From assembly GCA_036429605.1 (NCBI GenBank), contig JAVFKD010000002.1, forward strand, positions 2,728,001 to 2,792,000: a stretch of DNA of 64,000 nucleotides, read 5' to 3'. Numbering within the stretch: the stretch's first letter is position 1; each line of letters begins with the position of its first letter. Origin of the DNA: Cladobotryum mycophilum (Eukaryota; Ascomycota; Sordariomycetes; Hypocreales; Hypocreaceae). The notes under the pieces are model-generated. The model saw nothing but the letters and a program-made list of their open reading frames with translations, was not told where the DNA came from and did not search any database. Shown here piece after piece: positions 12,816 through 23,981 of this stretch. The position numbers and the translations under genes were made by a program.

Positions 12816-13247
12816 GTTGAAGAGGAATTCGTCTGTTTTTATTTTTGGTGTTTTATCCCTTTTTTCTTTCTTTCTTTTTTTTTCTCTTCTTCTTTTCTTT
12901 CGGGGGCTGGCTCCCACTCGCTATATGTCTGTCCCGCTTTTTTGCATCATCATGTCTTTTCATTGCTGGTTACTTGGTTGGTTGGTTGGTGCGGGATGGA
13001 ATTTCATATCATCATGGCATGCTTGGGTATTTTTTGGGTATTTTTGTTTTTAAACAAAAGAGAGAGAGAGAGAGAGAGAGCTTAGAACAACAGGTCGGGA
13101 GAAAGCAAACGTCATCGTGGCTCAATTGAATGGGATATCTACGTTCCAAAAACGAATAAAAACAAATATCTACTCGGAAGCAACTTCATTACTTTTCTTT
13201 CCTCCCCGCCGCATCAACATATAAGCATCAAATCTTCGCTTTCCTTT
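12816..13247. other. Convergent 3' region with low-complexity tracts
   Basis: T-rich DNA between the small Cys-rich ORF and the GH72 gene, with an (AG)n tract at 13059-13080. No coding signal seen. Confidence 0.7.
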
Positions 13248-15031
13248 CTAAGCAAGCAGCATCGCCACCAATGGCAAAGCCATGGCCCACATGACTGGTC
13301 GTCCCATGGCGCCGGCATCGTTCTTCTTCGTATCCTCGCTGTTAGTAGGAGGAGTGCTTCCCTTGTTACTGGAGTCGCCGCCCTTGCTGGAAGATCCAGA
13401 ATCCTTGTTGTTTGAGTTGTTCGAATTGTCGTTGGAACTGCCAGTCTCGGCAGCATTCTTGCCATACCAATTGTATTCGTCGTTGCTCAGAGGGTTAACC
13501 TTGAGGCCCTTCATGGCGTTGCCCTCGGAGTCCTTGACGGGCAGCTTAACGCTCCAGTCCGAGATCTTGACAATCTTGCCGCTGGGCTTGTTGCTAATAC
13601 CGTGATCAATGAGCTTCTGGGTTCCGGGGGAGGGACTGGCAGAGTGAAGTTGCTGTCAAAACCCTTCTCCTGGATAAGCTTCTCGGTGCACTTGGGTGGG
13701 GCGGGGCCCTTCTTGCTGGCTGGCTGGGTTTGAACAGACTTCCAGTTGATCTTAGCATACTGAGCCTTGAGTCGGTTGTAATCCGTCATGATCTGCAGAG
13801 TGCCATCCTGAATGTTGACCAAGCCATAGTTGTTGTCCTCCTCCGTCCATTCGTAAACGACACCGCCGGAAAAGACAGGGGTCATGTTAGTACCGTAAAT
13901 AGCCTGGGTCTCGTTCCAGTAGCGGGGCTGGGGAGTGTTGCAGCCAAACTCGCTGAAGAAAACGGGGACCGAGGAGTTGTGGAAGCCATCGGTCAATACG
14001 TCGTAGGAAGAGGTCTGGTAAGTCGCATCAGGTCCACACCAGCTGTATGAGTTGAGAGCAAAGATATCAGCACGGCTCATGTCATCGTCCTTGCCGTCTT
14101 CCGCACATTGCATGTAATTCCAGGTATCCCACAGAACCTCACGGACATCAGCAGCCGAGTATCCAACGGGAATGGGTCGCTTGACATTGTTTTTGATGTA
14201 GTTCTTGAGATCACGGGTGACGGCACGCAGATAGGGGGGACGTCCTTGGCCGAGGGAAGGTCGTTGATAACTTCATTTCCAGAGAAGAACAGAAGTGTGT
14301 TGGGGTAGTTGCTGAAGGCCTCGACGATAGCAAAGGTACGGTTCATGTACTCCATGTAGTACGTAGTCCAGGGCTCGAAGGAAGAGATGGCTTCGCCTGG
14401 GAGGGGAGAGTTGACATCGAGCATCATGTACATGCCAGCCTAAGAGGTTTTAGTTATTTGGTATCAAAGGGTAAGAGGGGTGGGATGTGCACATACGGCA
14501 TTGAAGATGCTAGCGCACTCGTCGTGGTTCAAGTCGGGATCAAGGTTGTAAACGCGAATGGCATTGACACCCATAACCTGCATCAGGGCGGCATCTCGCA
14601 TACAGGTGGCGGCATTGCTGAGAGGATCCTTTCCTGCCTTGGGATCGTATCCTGAACTGCCGCCGGGCTGATATGCAACACCAACGATCTGGAACTTGTT
14701 GCCGCCATCGTCAACGAAGTCGGTTCCCTGGACCTTGAGTGGCTTGACGGCGCTCACAGCCGTGGCTGCGAGGGCCACGAGGGCGGTTTGGATCTAGCAG
14801 ATGGAACCATGTTAGAATCTGTGGAGCAAAGAACGGGGTTTTGAAGATCCAAGCCTTAAGGGCCGGTGATGGTGGGTTCTGTGGCTTTCGAAGCCACATC
14901 TAGGCATGTGCCGCGTCGCAACATTGAAGATATACAACGGCGACCGCAGCTTTCCAAGTATCCAATCCAACTCCCTCCCAAAATAAAGATAAAAAGAAAG
15001 AAAGAGGAAGGAAGATACTACTTACAAGCAT
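13248..15031 (-). CDS. GPI-anchored 1,3-beta-glucanosyltransferase, GH72 (two apparent frameshifts)
   Basis: Cell-wall enzyme of the Gas/Gel family that cuts and rejoins beta-1,3-glucan outside the plasma membrane. Exons 15026-15031 (ATG CTT only), 14497-14793 and 13248-14439, with introns of 232 and 57 nt; splicing creates the signal peptide MLIQTALVALAATAVSA. The acid/base Glu is in FFSGNEVIND (about residue 157) and the nucleophile Glu in VFFSEFGCN, both intact. The C-terminus is Ser/Asn/Gly-rich and ends in a hydrophobic GPI-type tail. No Cys-rich CBM43 module is seen. Exon 3 is broken twice: a six-G run (14234-14239) and a five-G run (13626-13630) each lack one base; adding one at each site restores a continuous 498-codon frame matching the family. 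Sequencing error is more likely than a pseudogene because everything else is intact. Confidence 0.92.
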
Positions 15032-17023
15032 GGTGTTTAATTCGGCGTCTGATTAATGTTGTCGATTAAGTAGAGTAATTATTCTCAAACTGTGCCTCGG
15101 GAGTGATTCAACGAAGCAAAAAAGGCACATGCACACACGTTAATGTTAAGACAAAAAGATGACGCAGCAAAGAAAAAAGCAACAAGAAACGAGAGGAAAG
15201 AACAGCTCTTAATTGTTCTTCTTCTTCTTCTTTGGTTGTTTTGGGGGGAAAGGAGTGACGAGAAGCGAATAGCGCCTTCTCAAAACCAGTCGCGTGCAAA
15301 GGCGACAAACGAAAAGAGCGTAGAGTGTTGAGTTGATGGAGGGAGTGTGTGTTGTGTTGTGTGACAGAAAGAGTGTGGAGGAGGAGGAGAGGAGGAGAAT
15401 GAGGGTGAAACGAGGTTTGAGAGATGCGCCAGATGTAATAAAGAAACTCCTCAGTCTGATATTAACATTACGGCCCGGACCTACCTGGCTCTCGCGCTCA
15501 CTCACTCACTCACACACACACTCTCTCTCTCTCTCTTTCGACCTCAACCTCGTCCAAAATAATACGAAACGGCCCTTTCGGACACAGGCAAATAGCATGG
15601 GGCAGAGAGACTAGGACGACAGTGTCTGCGACAAGGGGAGACCACAGAGAGCGCCTATGCAACCTCGGAACCCTGTTGCAGCGCTAGTGCGGTGGCCAAG
15701 GGGGGACCCTACAGAGGTGAGAGGCTCCCCGGAGACGCTACAGGCCACTGGTTGGTTCCACTGCAACTGTCAGTTCAGTGCTGCAGAACCAACCAGGTTC
15801 GAGCTAATTTCTCCAATCGACGCTGTTTTTTTCGAATGGCGAGTCTCCCAAAACGTCTCAGCAAAAAGTGCTTGTGCTTGTCTGAAAAAGGGAAAATGAA
15901 CCAGTCCATTGTTGCGACAATGCCGTCCCCCCTGATGGTGTAGCAGTAGTAATAGCAGAGGCAGCAGATGGTAATGGTAATAGCGATCATGATCACCCCC
16001 AGGTTTCTCTTCCAACAGAACCTTTCAGGTCACATGTCAGTTGTCACCGCTATTTACCAGGTACCTACCTATTTACTCCATATCTTTCTTACCTTATAAA
16101 ACAAAGGTTTAACCTCCAGCCTGAACGCTGAAGACCTGTCCAGTATCATCACGAGTCAGAAAGAGCCTGGGTTCGTTCTGCTGACATTTATTATCCTCGT
16201 ACCCAGCGCCGAGCTTTATAATATCTTCCTCGTGTCAGGACGATCTCGTATTCTACAGGTAATCTTAAAAAAAAAAACTGTTGCTGCCCCCCATCATGCA
16301 TCATTACCCTATATAGACTTACACCAACAAAAAACGTTTGATGCGCGCACAGCACACACAACCTGACTGATTTCGGCGCCTTGCATTGTTTCCACTTGGG
16401 TTCATATCCATCCATCTTGTTCATCCACCAATAAGCTAGCCTCCCGATTTCAGGGGGAGCGGGCACGAACGCTCAAACGCCATCCCATCCACCAAATCGG
16501 ATCCTCACCATGGTTTTCGATGCAGCATAACCTGAAGCATTTGATATACGCGCCAGCCTCACCCAAAACTGATTTGCGGATCACAAGTAGAAAATACAAG
16601 TAATACCTCCTCTCTGCTCTGTGTGTGTGAATAGCATGTCAGCATATTACTCGTCGCACTCTCCTCCCCCAGAATCTCGGTTCTGAAATGAAGCAATGCA
16701 AGGTCCCCTATAAACCCTGTCATTGCCTTTTTAGGGGCAAGACGGCCGAACATTTGAATGGACAGGGGGAAGGAGCTCCACCTAACCTTGAAATCATAAT
16801 CTCCCCGCCTTTATTGCTTTAATTGGCCCTGTTCCTGGATCCGCTTTCACCGCCTACCATTTCCAGCCCACTTCGCACTTTACCGTAAATGATCGGCAGT
16901 ATTATTTTTTTGCCTGTTGAAAATGGAACCTTTCTAACCGCCGCAGTAGTGAAGGTCACCGCCCAAATTAGGCAGATCTTGAGATTCCCTCCCTACCTCC
17001 CCTCTAGTTCATAACTCTTACTC
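15032..17023. promoter_or_regulatory. Divergent intergenic region, GH72 / guanylate kinase
   Basis: Two kb between divergent start codons. Contains the GH72 5' leader, (CT)n near 15519-15537, and a TACCTAGGTA-like element near 16058-16070. No coding frame or RNA gene recognised. Confidence 0.65.
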
Positions 17024-17901
17024 ATGCCTCTCCGCCTCACCGGAATATCTTCACGGATAGCCACCCCTTGCCTCACACGGACTCCCCTCTCCAAAACCCC
17101 CAGGATTCGCTTCATAAACACAATGGCTGCATGTGAGTCCTCACCGCCCCTCATTGCTTCCCCCTCCCCCAGCGCGGGGCTGGTTCAACCTTTGACCAAC
17201 CCATAATTTTTTTTTTTGGACTGACATGCCGTCTCTCCCCCCACTATCCAGCTCCTCCTTCCGATCGCCGACCCATCGTCGTCTCTGGCCCCTCTGGCGT
17301 TGGCAAGGGCACCATCTACAACCTCCTGTTTCAGCGCCATCCTGATACATTCGCCCTCTCCGTCTCTCACACCACCCGCGGGCCCCGTCCTGGCGAGGAG
17401 GACGGTGTCCACTACCATTTTGTCACCACAGAAGCCTTTGAGGACCTCATCGCCAAAGATGGCTTCGTGGAGCATGCCAAGTATGGAAAGAACCGTTACG
17501 GCACCAGCAAGATGACCATTAAGGAGCAGACAGAAAAGGGCCAGGTCGTCTTGCTGGACATTGAGATGGAGGTAGGTCTTTTATACAACCGTCATCCTGA
17601 GGTTGCTGTGCCATAATATCAGAGACTCACACGCATATAGGGCGTCAAGCAGATGAAGAAGTCTGGCATCTCGGCCCGCTACGTCTTCGTCGCCCCTCCC
17701 TCAGTCGAACAACTCGAAGCTCGTTTGCGCGGACGAGGCACCGAAAAGGAAGAGAGCATCAGGGATAGAATGACTCAAGCCGAGAAGGAGATCGAATTCT
17801 CCAAGACCCCCGGCATCCATGACAAGATCATTGTCAACGATGATTTAGAGACTGCATACAAGGAGTTTGAGGAGTTTGTCTACAAGCCCCTAGAGGCATA
17901 A
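17024..17901 (+). CDS. guk1: Guanylate kinase
   Basis: Phosphorylates GMP to GDP with ATP. Exons 17024-17132, 17252-17571 and 17641-17901 (introns 119 and 69 nt). The P-loop GPSGVGKGT, the GMP-binding SHTTRGPRPGEEDGVHYHF and the lid arginines (RLRGRGTE) are all present. From the second in-frame ATG (17123) the protein is 196 aa, the normal cytosolic length. From the upstream ATG (17024) it gains 33 residues, rich in Arg, Thr and Ser and free of acidic residues, which resembles a mitochondrial presequence. I annotate the longer form, but the 17123 start may be the main one, or both may be used for dual targeting. Converges on the septin gene. Confidence 0.95.
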
Positions 17902-18541
17902 AAAATTCGACCAAAATACCCAGTATATATTTATGAGCATTACGGCAAAAGCACGTTAGACAGACAGATGCAATATTGCATATTGTACTCCGTAGACATC
18001 TAGATGGAACCATAGATACATCACAATCAGTGAAATGCAGTTGACATAAAATAAGTTTTTCCGTCCTTCATTCTCTCTAAGATGACGAAACTAGCTATAG
18101 GTATATTGGAAGTGCGAGGTAGGAGGTCTGATTAAAGCGTAAGAAAATGATAAGGAAGGCTCCGTACTACTAAAAACAAATAAAAAGCGTATAAAAGACT
18201 GCGGCCCAGACATGTCGATGGCATAAGATGCCAATTATGAGAAGATCCTGTCGGGCAGCCTTATCGCTGCCTCTCATGACATATTCTTCCCAGTCTTTCC
18301 AGCAGCCTCGATCAACCACCTCGACACTACCACCTCCCGCACAACCTCTTGATAACAAACCCATTTTGAGTCGCCCCGTACTGCGAAACGATCCACCACT
18401 TCTTCAAAATAGAAAATAGACTGCCTTTTATTGCACATGACACCATCAAGAGATGTTAAGATCGTAAGGAATGGCGGACTGCCTTGCCGCTTGGAGACGC
18501 CATTGCGCCCTGCCAGCTATAGATCAAGCACAAGTAAAGGC
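17902..18541. other. Convergent 3' region, guk1 / septin
   Basis: 3' UTRs of two convergent genes. A TACTCCGTA element is at 17986-17994. A 63-codon frame at 18228-18419 looks like chance. Confidence 0.7.
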
Positions 18542-19727
18542 TTAATAGCCGTTCATTCCTAGTCGCTGAGAGCCCCGGCTCATCTCACGGTCAGCTGCCG
18601 GGCTGATAGGTCTGCTGGCACCTCCCTGAGGACCATGTGCACTGCTCTCCTTGAGGGCCAACAACTGCTTGGCACGGAAGGTCTCGTAGTGGATCTGGGA
18701 GGTGGTCTCGATGAGTTCCTGCAGGTGGGTTCGGAGCAGGAAGTTTCGCAGATAGGTGAATTCGCAGTGGTTCTCATCCTCGACATTGATGACACCCCAT
18801 CTGTTCTGGCGACCGCGGACCTGCTTTCCGTTGATGATGATGTTCTTCTCAGAACCGACAACGGCGAAGGGAACAAGGTTCTAAGTGCAAGTTAGTATTG
18901 TGCGATGGAAACCGTAGGACCGAATACACATACCTTGATCTGCTGGTTCAAGTTTCGCTCCTCCTCGTCAAACTCATCGTTGTCGTAGGGGAACATCTTG
19001 AGGTTGTGGAAGGCGAACTCAGCCTTGATGCGCTCCTTGAACTGCTGTCGCTCCTCAATGGTCAGGGTGTCAGACTTGGCAATGACAGGCACAACGTTGA
19101 CAACATCTGACAGCTTCTTCAAGACAACAATATCAATGGGCTTGAGGGAGTGACCGGAAGGCTGGATGAAGAAGAGACAGCAGTGGATACGGGTGTCGGG
19201 GATGTAGCGCTCTCGCTGAGCAGTGAGCTCCTTGCGCAAGTAAGCGGAGTGCTGATCCTTGATGTACTTGACGATGGGATCCCAGCATCGATCGTTATTG
19301 ACAAGATCACCGTAGCCGGGGGTATCGACAATGTTGAGCCTCAAGCGGACACCGTTCTCCTCAATCAGGTGAGAGACACCCTGAATCTCGGTAGTCTGAC
19401 GAACAGGCTCATCGGGCTGCAATCGACCCTTGGAGTCGATGAGGTGAGAAGCGAAGATGGTGTTGATGAGAGTCGACTTGCCCAGACCGGTTTGACCTTC
19501 ATTGGCTGAGTTAGAAACCATTCCATACTGTAACACGGAGTAAGGGGTAGTAGGGATGCAGATATCGGTGTAACAATCAACAAGACGCGCGCGCATTACT
19601 TACCAACGCAAATAACGTTGAACTGGAAACCACGCTTCAAGAGCTTGCGCTCAATCTGGGACGTGATGCTGTCGAAACCAACGTGGCTCGCGGGAGTGAT
19701 GGTGGATGGGGGGGCCATGGTAGCCAT
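18542..19727 (-). CDS. cdc10: Septin, Cdc10 / AspD type
   Basis: GTP-binding subunit of septin filaments at septa, hyphal tips and branch sites. Exons 19604-19727, 18934-19496 and 18542-18880 (introns 107 and 53 nt) encode 341 aa. Features in order: N-terminal GFDSITSQIERKLLKRGFQF with the polybasic segment; G1 loop GQTGLGKSTL, assembled across intron 1; G3 DTPGYGD; G4 AKSD; and the septin unique element near RGRQNRWGVINVEDENHCEF. There is no long C-terminal coiled coil, which with the short tail points to the Cdc10 class rather than Cdc3, Cdc11 or Cdc12. A second ATG lies three codons downstream. Divergent from mrpl32. Confidence 0.94.
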
Positions 19728-20549
19728 TTTTTGACTTGTGATGAATCTGGAGAGAATGTGTCTAAGTGGTGAAGATGAATCAATTCTTCCCTATTCCAAG
19801 AAAAAATGGAAGCTGAAGAGATGGATGCGAGAGTGATCGCGTATTAAAAAAAGAAGTGGTTGGAGAACGGAAGCGTGGACGAAGGAAGAATTGAAGTTGT
19901 AAAGAGAGATGGGATCGTTCTTCCAAGTGCTGAGAAGGGGAACTTTTTGGGTCTGTCTCCTGGCTGAGTGGCTCCTTTCCTTTGGTGGCTCCTTGCTGGC
20001 CTGGTTGGCGTGTCTTGCCCAATTGCCTGCAATAATTTCGGAGTAGGGGCAGGTGCAGGGACCAGAAGAAGCCAGGGAAAGGGGGGAAAGGAAGGCGGAC
20101 AGGGGGTTTTGCTTTTTGAGCTTGTGATTGGCTGTGTGCCCGTCTGTGCGGGTTCAGCCAGTGGATGGACTGTGATTGGCCAAGCAGCTGAAGCAGCGAA
20201 AATTCAATGGGAAGGAAGCCAAGCCTGGGATGGGTTGTACTGTAGCTTTGGCTTTTGGGCTAGATTAGCATAGCATAGCAGAAATTTGTGGATAATAGAA
20301 TTTCTTATGCAGCGCTCAAAGACACCAACAAGACGCACCACGACGAAGATACTATCACGAAGCGGAAGCGGGCACCAGTAACCACGACGATATTGCCACC
20401 GATTCTCTTGCGCATTCGACGAAATAGAGTCTGACCATTGTGTCTTCGAATTTACCGTCTGAGGGGGCGAGCCACAACTGTGCCGAGCGCAGAGAAGATA
20501 AACCAACAATTCCGAAATATCTAGACATAAATAATATCATAACCCAACA
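19728..20549. promoter_or_regulatory. Divergent promoter region, septin / mrpl32
   Basis: 822 bases between divergent start codons; C/T-rich septin leader near 19760-19960 on the minus strand. Short ORFs here show no protein signature. Confidence 0.7.
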
Positions 20550-20993
20550 ATGGCTGCCATTACCGCCAGCTTTCTTCCCCGAATCTCCTCCTCGACATCG
20601 CCCATCCTCTTTCGTTGGGCAACCCTCCGGACCAGACAATACGTCGTGCCATTCCTCCCCGGCCTCTCAATTGCGGTCCCCGGTGTTAGCCTCAATATCC
20701 CAGGTCTGCTGGGCGATATCTGGGAATCCGTTTTGCGCGCAGTTCCCAAAAACAAGGTCTCACACTCGAAGAAGAGGTCCAGGCAGATGGCAGGGAAGGC
20801 GCTCAAGGATGTGAACCACCTTTGCAGGTGTCCTGGCTGCGGAGAACCCAAGAGAACCCATAGAATATGCCAAAATTGCCTCGAAGGTAGGAAACCACCT
20901 CCCTAAGGACCTTTATTGACATCATCTACTCACACTACTGCAGAAATGAAGAGGATATGGCGTCAGGACTACCCATCTGACCGGCCGTTTTAA
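20550..20993 (+). CDS. mrpl32: Mitochondrial ribosomal protein bL32m
   Basis: Large-subunit protein of the mitochondrial ribosome. Exon 1 20550-20886, intron 20887-20943 (57 nt, GTAGGA...CTGCAG, phase 1), exon 2 20944-20993, total 128 aa. The first part is a Ser/Arg-rich mitochondrial leader. The mature region begins around KNKVSHSKKRSRQMAGKALK, the bL32 signature, followed by a zinc-ribbon with cysteines in CPGC and CQNC. Without splicing the frame ends early (GRKPPP), while splicing gives the usual basic tail EEMKRIWRQDYPSDRPF. Confidence 0.92.
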
Positions 20994-21463
20994 GGAATGG
21001 AAATCAAGGGATAGGTGAATTAGCCAGTTGAATGTATAAAAAAACATGTATATCAAGATCTTAGATAGATCATGCATACCGTCGGTGTTTGGTTCGGCCA
21101 GGTCTTATTTAATTGTATGGATATGAATGATGACATTGAATACTTGACTCTTATGACATGTTGAGCGCAAAAGCGTTCGAGGACGCTGATTTGCGCCACT
21201 CGTAATGCTTTAATTCTTTTCTATAAAGAAAATATAGAACAATAACAATATTGGAGAGTAAATACTTGTAGCACCTAGCCATCCTTACTTTACTATTTTA
21301 ATACAAGTAAGAGAATGTTGGTATGCCGATGCTCATGCGACTGTCGAGCGTTCTGCGCTGCCTCTGCCCAGATCACAACAGCAAAAGCCCCACCAGCCTC
21401 AAATGCAGCTTCACCTTGGACCAAACATCATTCAACAGCCAAACTTGACTGTAAAAATCAACC
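20994..21463. other. Intergenic, mrpl32 to ski8
   Basis: A+T-rich 3' region of mrpl32 and the ski8 promoter (tandem genes). No other feature seen. Confidence 0.7.
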
Positions 21464-22611
21464 ATGGTACGGCCCGAAAAGACGCCTATGAAATGAATAG
21501 TAGCTCACAGTGTTTCATCATAGTCAAAACAATACTTGACCACACATACTGTGGATAATGGTTTGCGCCCTCCAATTTGCCCCCCACCAGGCTTCAAGTC
21601 GTCGTTGTCTCTCAAAAGATTGATATGCTGACTCAATCGTTGCAGCCCACATTGCAGACATCTTCTCGCTGGCAGCGACACAAAGAACACTTTTATCTGC
21701 TAGCGGCTCTTCAACGATTCACGTTCATGACACTACTGACCCTTCCTTTCCACTCAAACAGTCGCTTCCAAACGCCCATAAGCTAGGCTGCCATCACATC
21801 TGCACCTCCAGAAACGGTCTTTACGCCGCCAGCGCCGGGTTTGGGGGCGAGGTCAAGATCTGGGAACTGAGCAAGGACACGGGCGAATGGGCCGACGGAG
21901 GTGAGATTACGGGGCCGTCGGTTAAGCCTGGTGAGGTATGGGCGGTCGCTCTCAGTGAGGATGGAGGCTATTTGGCCAGCACGACAAACGACGGAAGAAT
22001 CAACGTGTGGGATGTGGCCGACAAGAGCAAATCCAAGATTCGAGAATACGAAACAGGCAGTGCTGGATCAGGAAGCTTTGGCATGTGTGTCGACTTAAGC
22101 AGAGATGGCAAATACACAGCAAGTGGGCACCAGAATGGCTCGGTTTACGTCTTCAACAATGATACTGGAAGAATACTCTACTCCTTATCAAGTAAGTGAT
22201 CCGGGTGCAGTCTATACTCAGCATCTCTAATGCTGTATAGGTCTCGCCAAGCCAGTTCGTGCCGTGGCCTTTTCACCAGCTGGCACCAGAGTAGCTGCGG
22301 CAGGTGATGCCGGCATTATTGCCATCTACGACACGAAGCATGGCGAGCATGTTGCCAACCTGACAGGCCACTCATCTTGGATTACTTCAATCGATTGGAG
22401 CGATACTGGTGAATATCTTCTCAGCGGGTCGATGGACGGCAAGGTCAAGGTGTGGTCAATCGAGCGCAATGCTTGCGTCGCCACTCACAGCGAGACGGAC
22501 AAGGTGTTATGGACAGTCAAATGGTTGCCCAAGACTGGTCGAAGCGAGCTGTTCTGCACTGCGGGCGCAAACAGAAGCATCTCATTTTACAGAGAAGCCA
22601 CAGGTATTTAG
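21464..22611 (+). CDS. ski8: Ski8-type WD40 protein (superkiller complex subunit)
   Basis: Ski8 is the WD40 subunit of the Ski complex that feeds 3'-5' RNA decay by the cytoplasmic exosome; the yeast protein also has a meiotic role. Four coding exons: 21464-21466 (only the ATG), 21524-21560, 21646-22191 and 22241-22611; introns 57, 85, 49 nt. Splicing gives 318 aa beginning MSKQYLTTHTVDNAHIADIF, which matches the fungal Ski8 N-terminus; no conventional ATG exists in frame at that point, which is why I infer the one-codon exon. WD repeats end in INVWDV, VYVFNN, IAIYDT and VKVWSI. The C-terminus reads ANRSISFYREATG, typical of the family. The last two codons could change if GTATTT after REATG is a donor, but no further exon is obvious. 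Confidence 0.9.
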
Positions 22612-22990
22612 ACGCTGAATAATTAGCTTACAATGTATTATGTTGCTCACATAGAAGACCAAATCTTGTTGCATCAACCTCAAGGTTGATCCTATTATGT
22701 GACGTGCCTCCCACATATAGCAGTGTCTCCATGCTGCCACAACCTTCTCAACGCCAAGGCGATGGTTGCTAACACGTGACATCTCTCGTGATGCCGTTTC
22801 AATTTCGCGTTGCCCCGCCAAGATTTAGCGCCTTGTTGCATGGAGCTCCTAGACAACGACCCATTTCCACATCATCGTGCATCGCCAAGTTGTGGATATT
22901 GTTACTTGAACACCTAATCTCGGTTGGGTTATGAAGCATCGATAAGATTAGATTATCACTGTACAATTGTTTATTCATCATCATTTAACA
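22612..22990. other. Intergenic, ski8 to the polymerase delta subunit gene
   Basis: 379 bases between tandem genes; nothing beyond a short promoter and 3' UTR is evident. Confidence 0.7.
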
Positions 22991-23708
22991 ATGCCCACTA
23001 CTCGTCGATCGGCAGCCAATGCGCGGGGTCGCACTGGCCCAGCCAAGGGACAGGCAACCATCAGTTTCTCGAACAAGGTTACCAAGTCTGTTCCAAAGGA
23101 AAATGATCTCAAGAAAGTTGTCGATTCGCCAGCCGTCGTCAAAAGTGAGATTCCAGAGAGGCTCGCCAGCGCTACCAAAGAGGAGCCTGCCAGAGAGGAG
23201 ACGGCCGAGGTTGCGGTAGAAGCACCAGAGACCATCGAGGAGCCGGAAGTAGAAACAAAAGAGAAATTCACTGAAAAACCAGAAGCAGAAATTAAAGCGG
23301 AGAAGATTACGGATGCTCAAATCGGTTCCTATTGGAAAGCCATTGAAAAGAAGCGTATCGCTCCCCGGGTTCATCAGGAGGATCTTGATGTGCACGAAAA
23401 AGTGTTGCGATACTTTGACGTGAGCTCACATTATGGGGTATGTTACTGCAACAACTTGGTGTATAATGTTTTCCTCCATCCTTTCCGGCCCGTATATGAA
23501 TGTCGCACAACCAAGACACTGACAATCATATTCAAAGCCTTGCATCGGGATGACACGACTGAAGCGCTGGCAAAGGGCAGAGCGCTTGGGTCTCAACCCC
23601 CCTATTGAGGTCTTGGCCGTTCTCCTGAAAGAAGACAGCAAGGGGCACAGAGACATTCAGACCGCACAAATGGATCGCATTATGAACGCTGCCGCTGTAC
23701 TAGCATAA
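22991..23708 (+). CDS. DNA polymerase delta subunit 4 (PolD4/Cdm1 family)
   Basis: Small accessory subunit of replicative DNA polymerase delta. Exons 22991-23437 and 23538-23708 (100-nt phase-0 intron, GTATGT...CAAAG) give 205 aa. The start MPTTRRSAANARG uses the first ATG with a good context; an upstream in-frame extension lacks an ATG. Residues 10-20 (GQATISFSNKV) resemble a PCNA-interacting peptide, expected for this family. The middle is acidic and Glu/Lys/Pro-rich. The conserved C-terminal domain, EKVLRYFDVSSHYG then PCIGMTRLKRWQRAERLGL, is assembled only after splicing. Tandem with ski8 and convergent with qng1. Confidence 0.9.
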
Positions 23709-23981
23709 CCCCGAATGTGGGGGAGTGGGATTTTGTTTGAGATACGGTAAGGAGCTGTGGCGTTTTTGTCAATGGAGGATGGGATAGGTATGGATGAGTA
23801 GTCGTTTGCGCTCGAGTACTCTGTACGGAGTTGTGGGAATGCGTTTGGGGGTCCTTTCCTTGGATTGAGGTAGCATGAGACGATCCGACGTTATCTGATT
23901 CTCTATTTCTCTATGTTGGCGGCGCGCTTTCTATGTGCGATGTAAAGTAAACAACGATATGAGTTGGCGGTTGTTAGTTGC

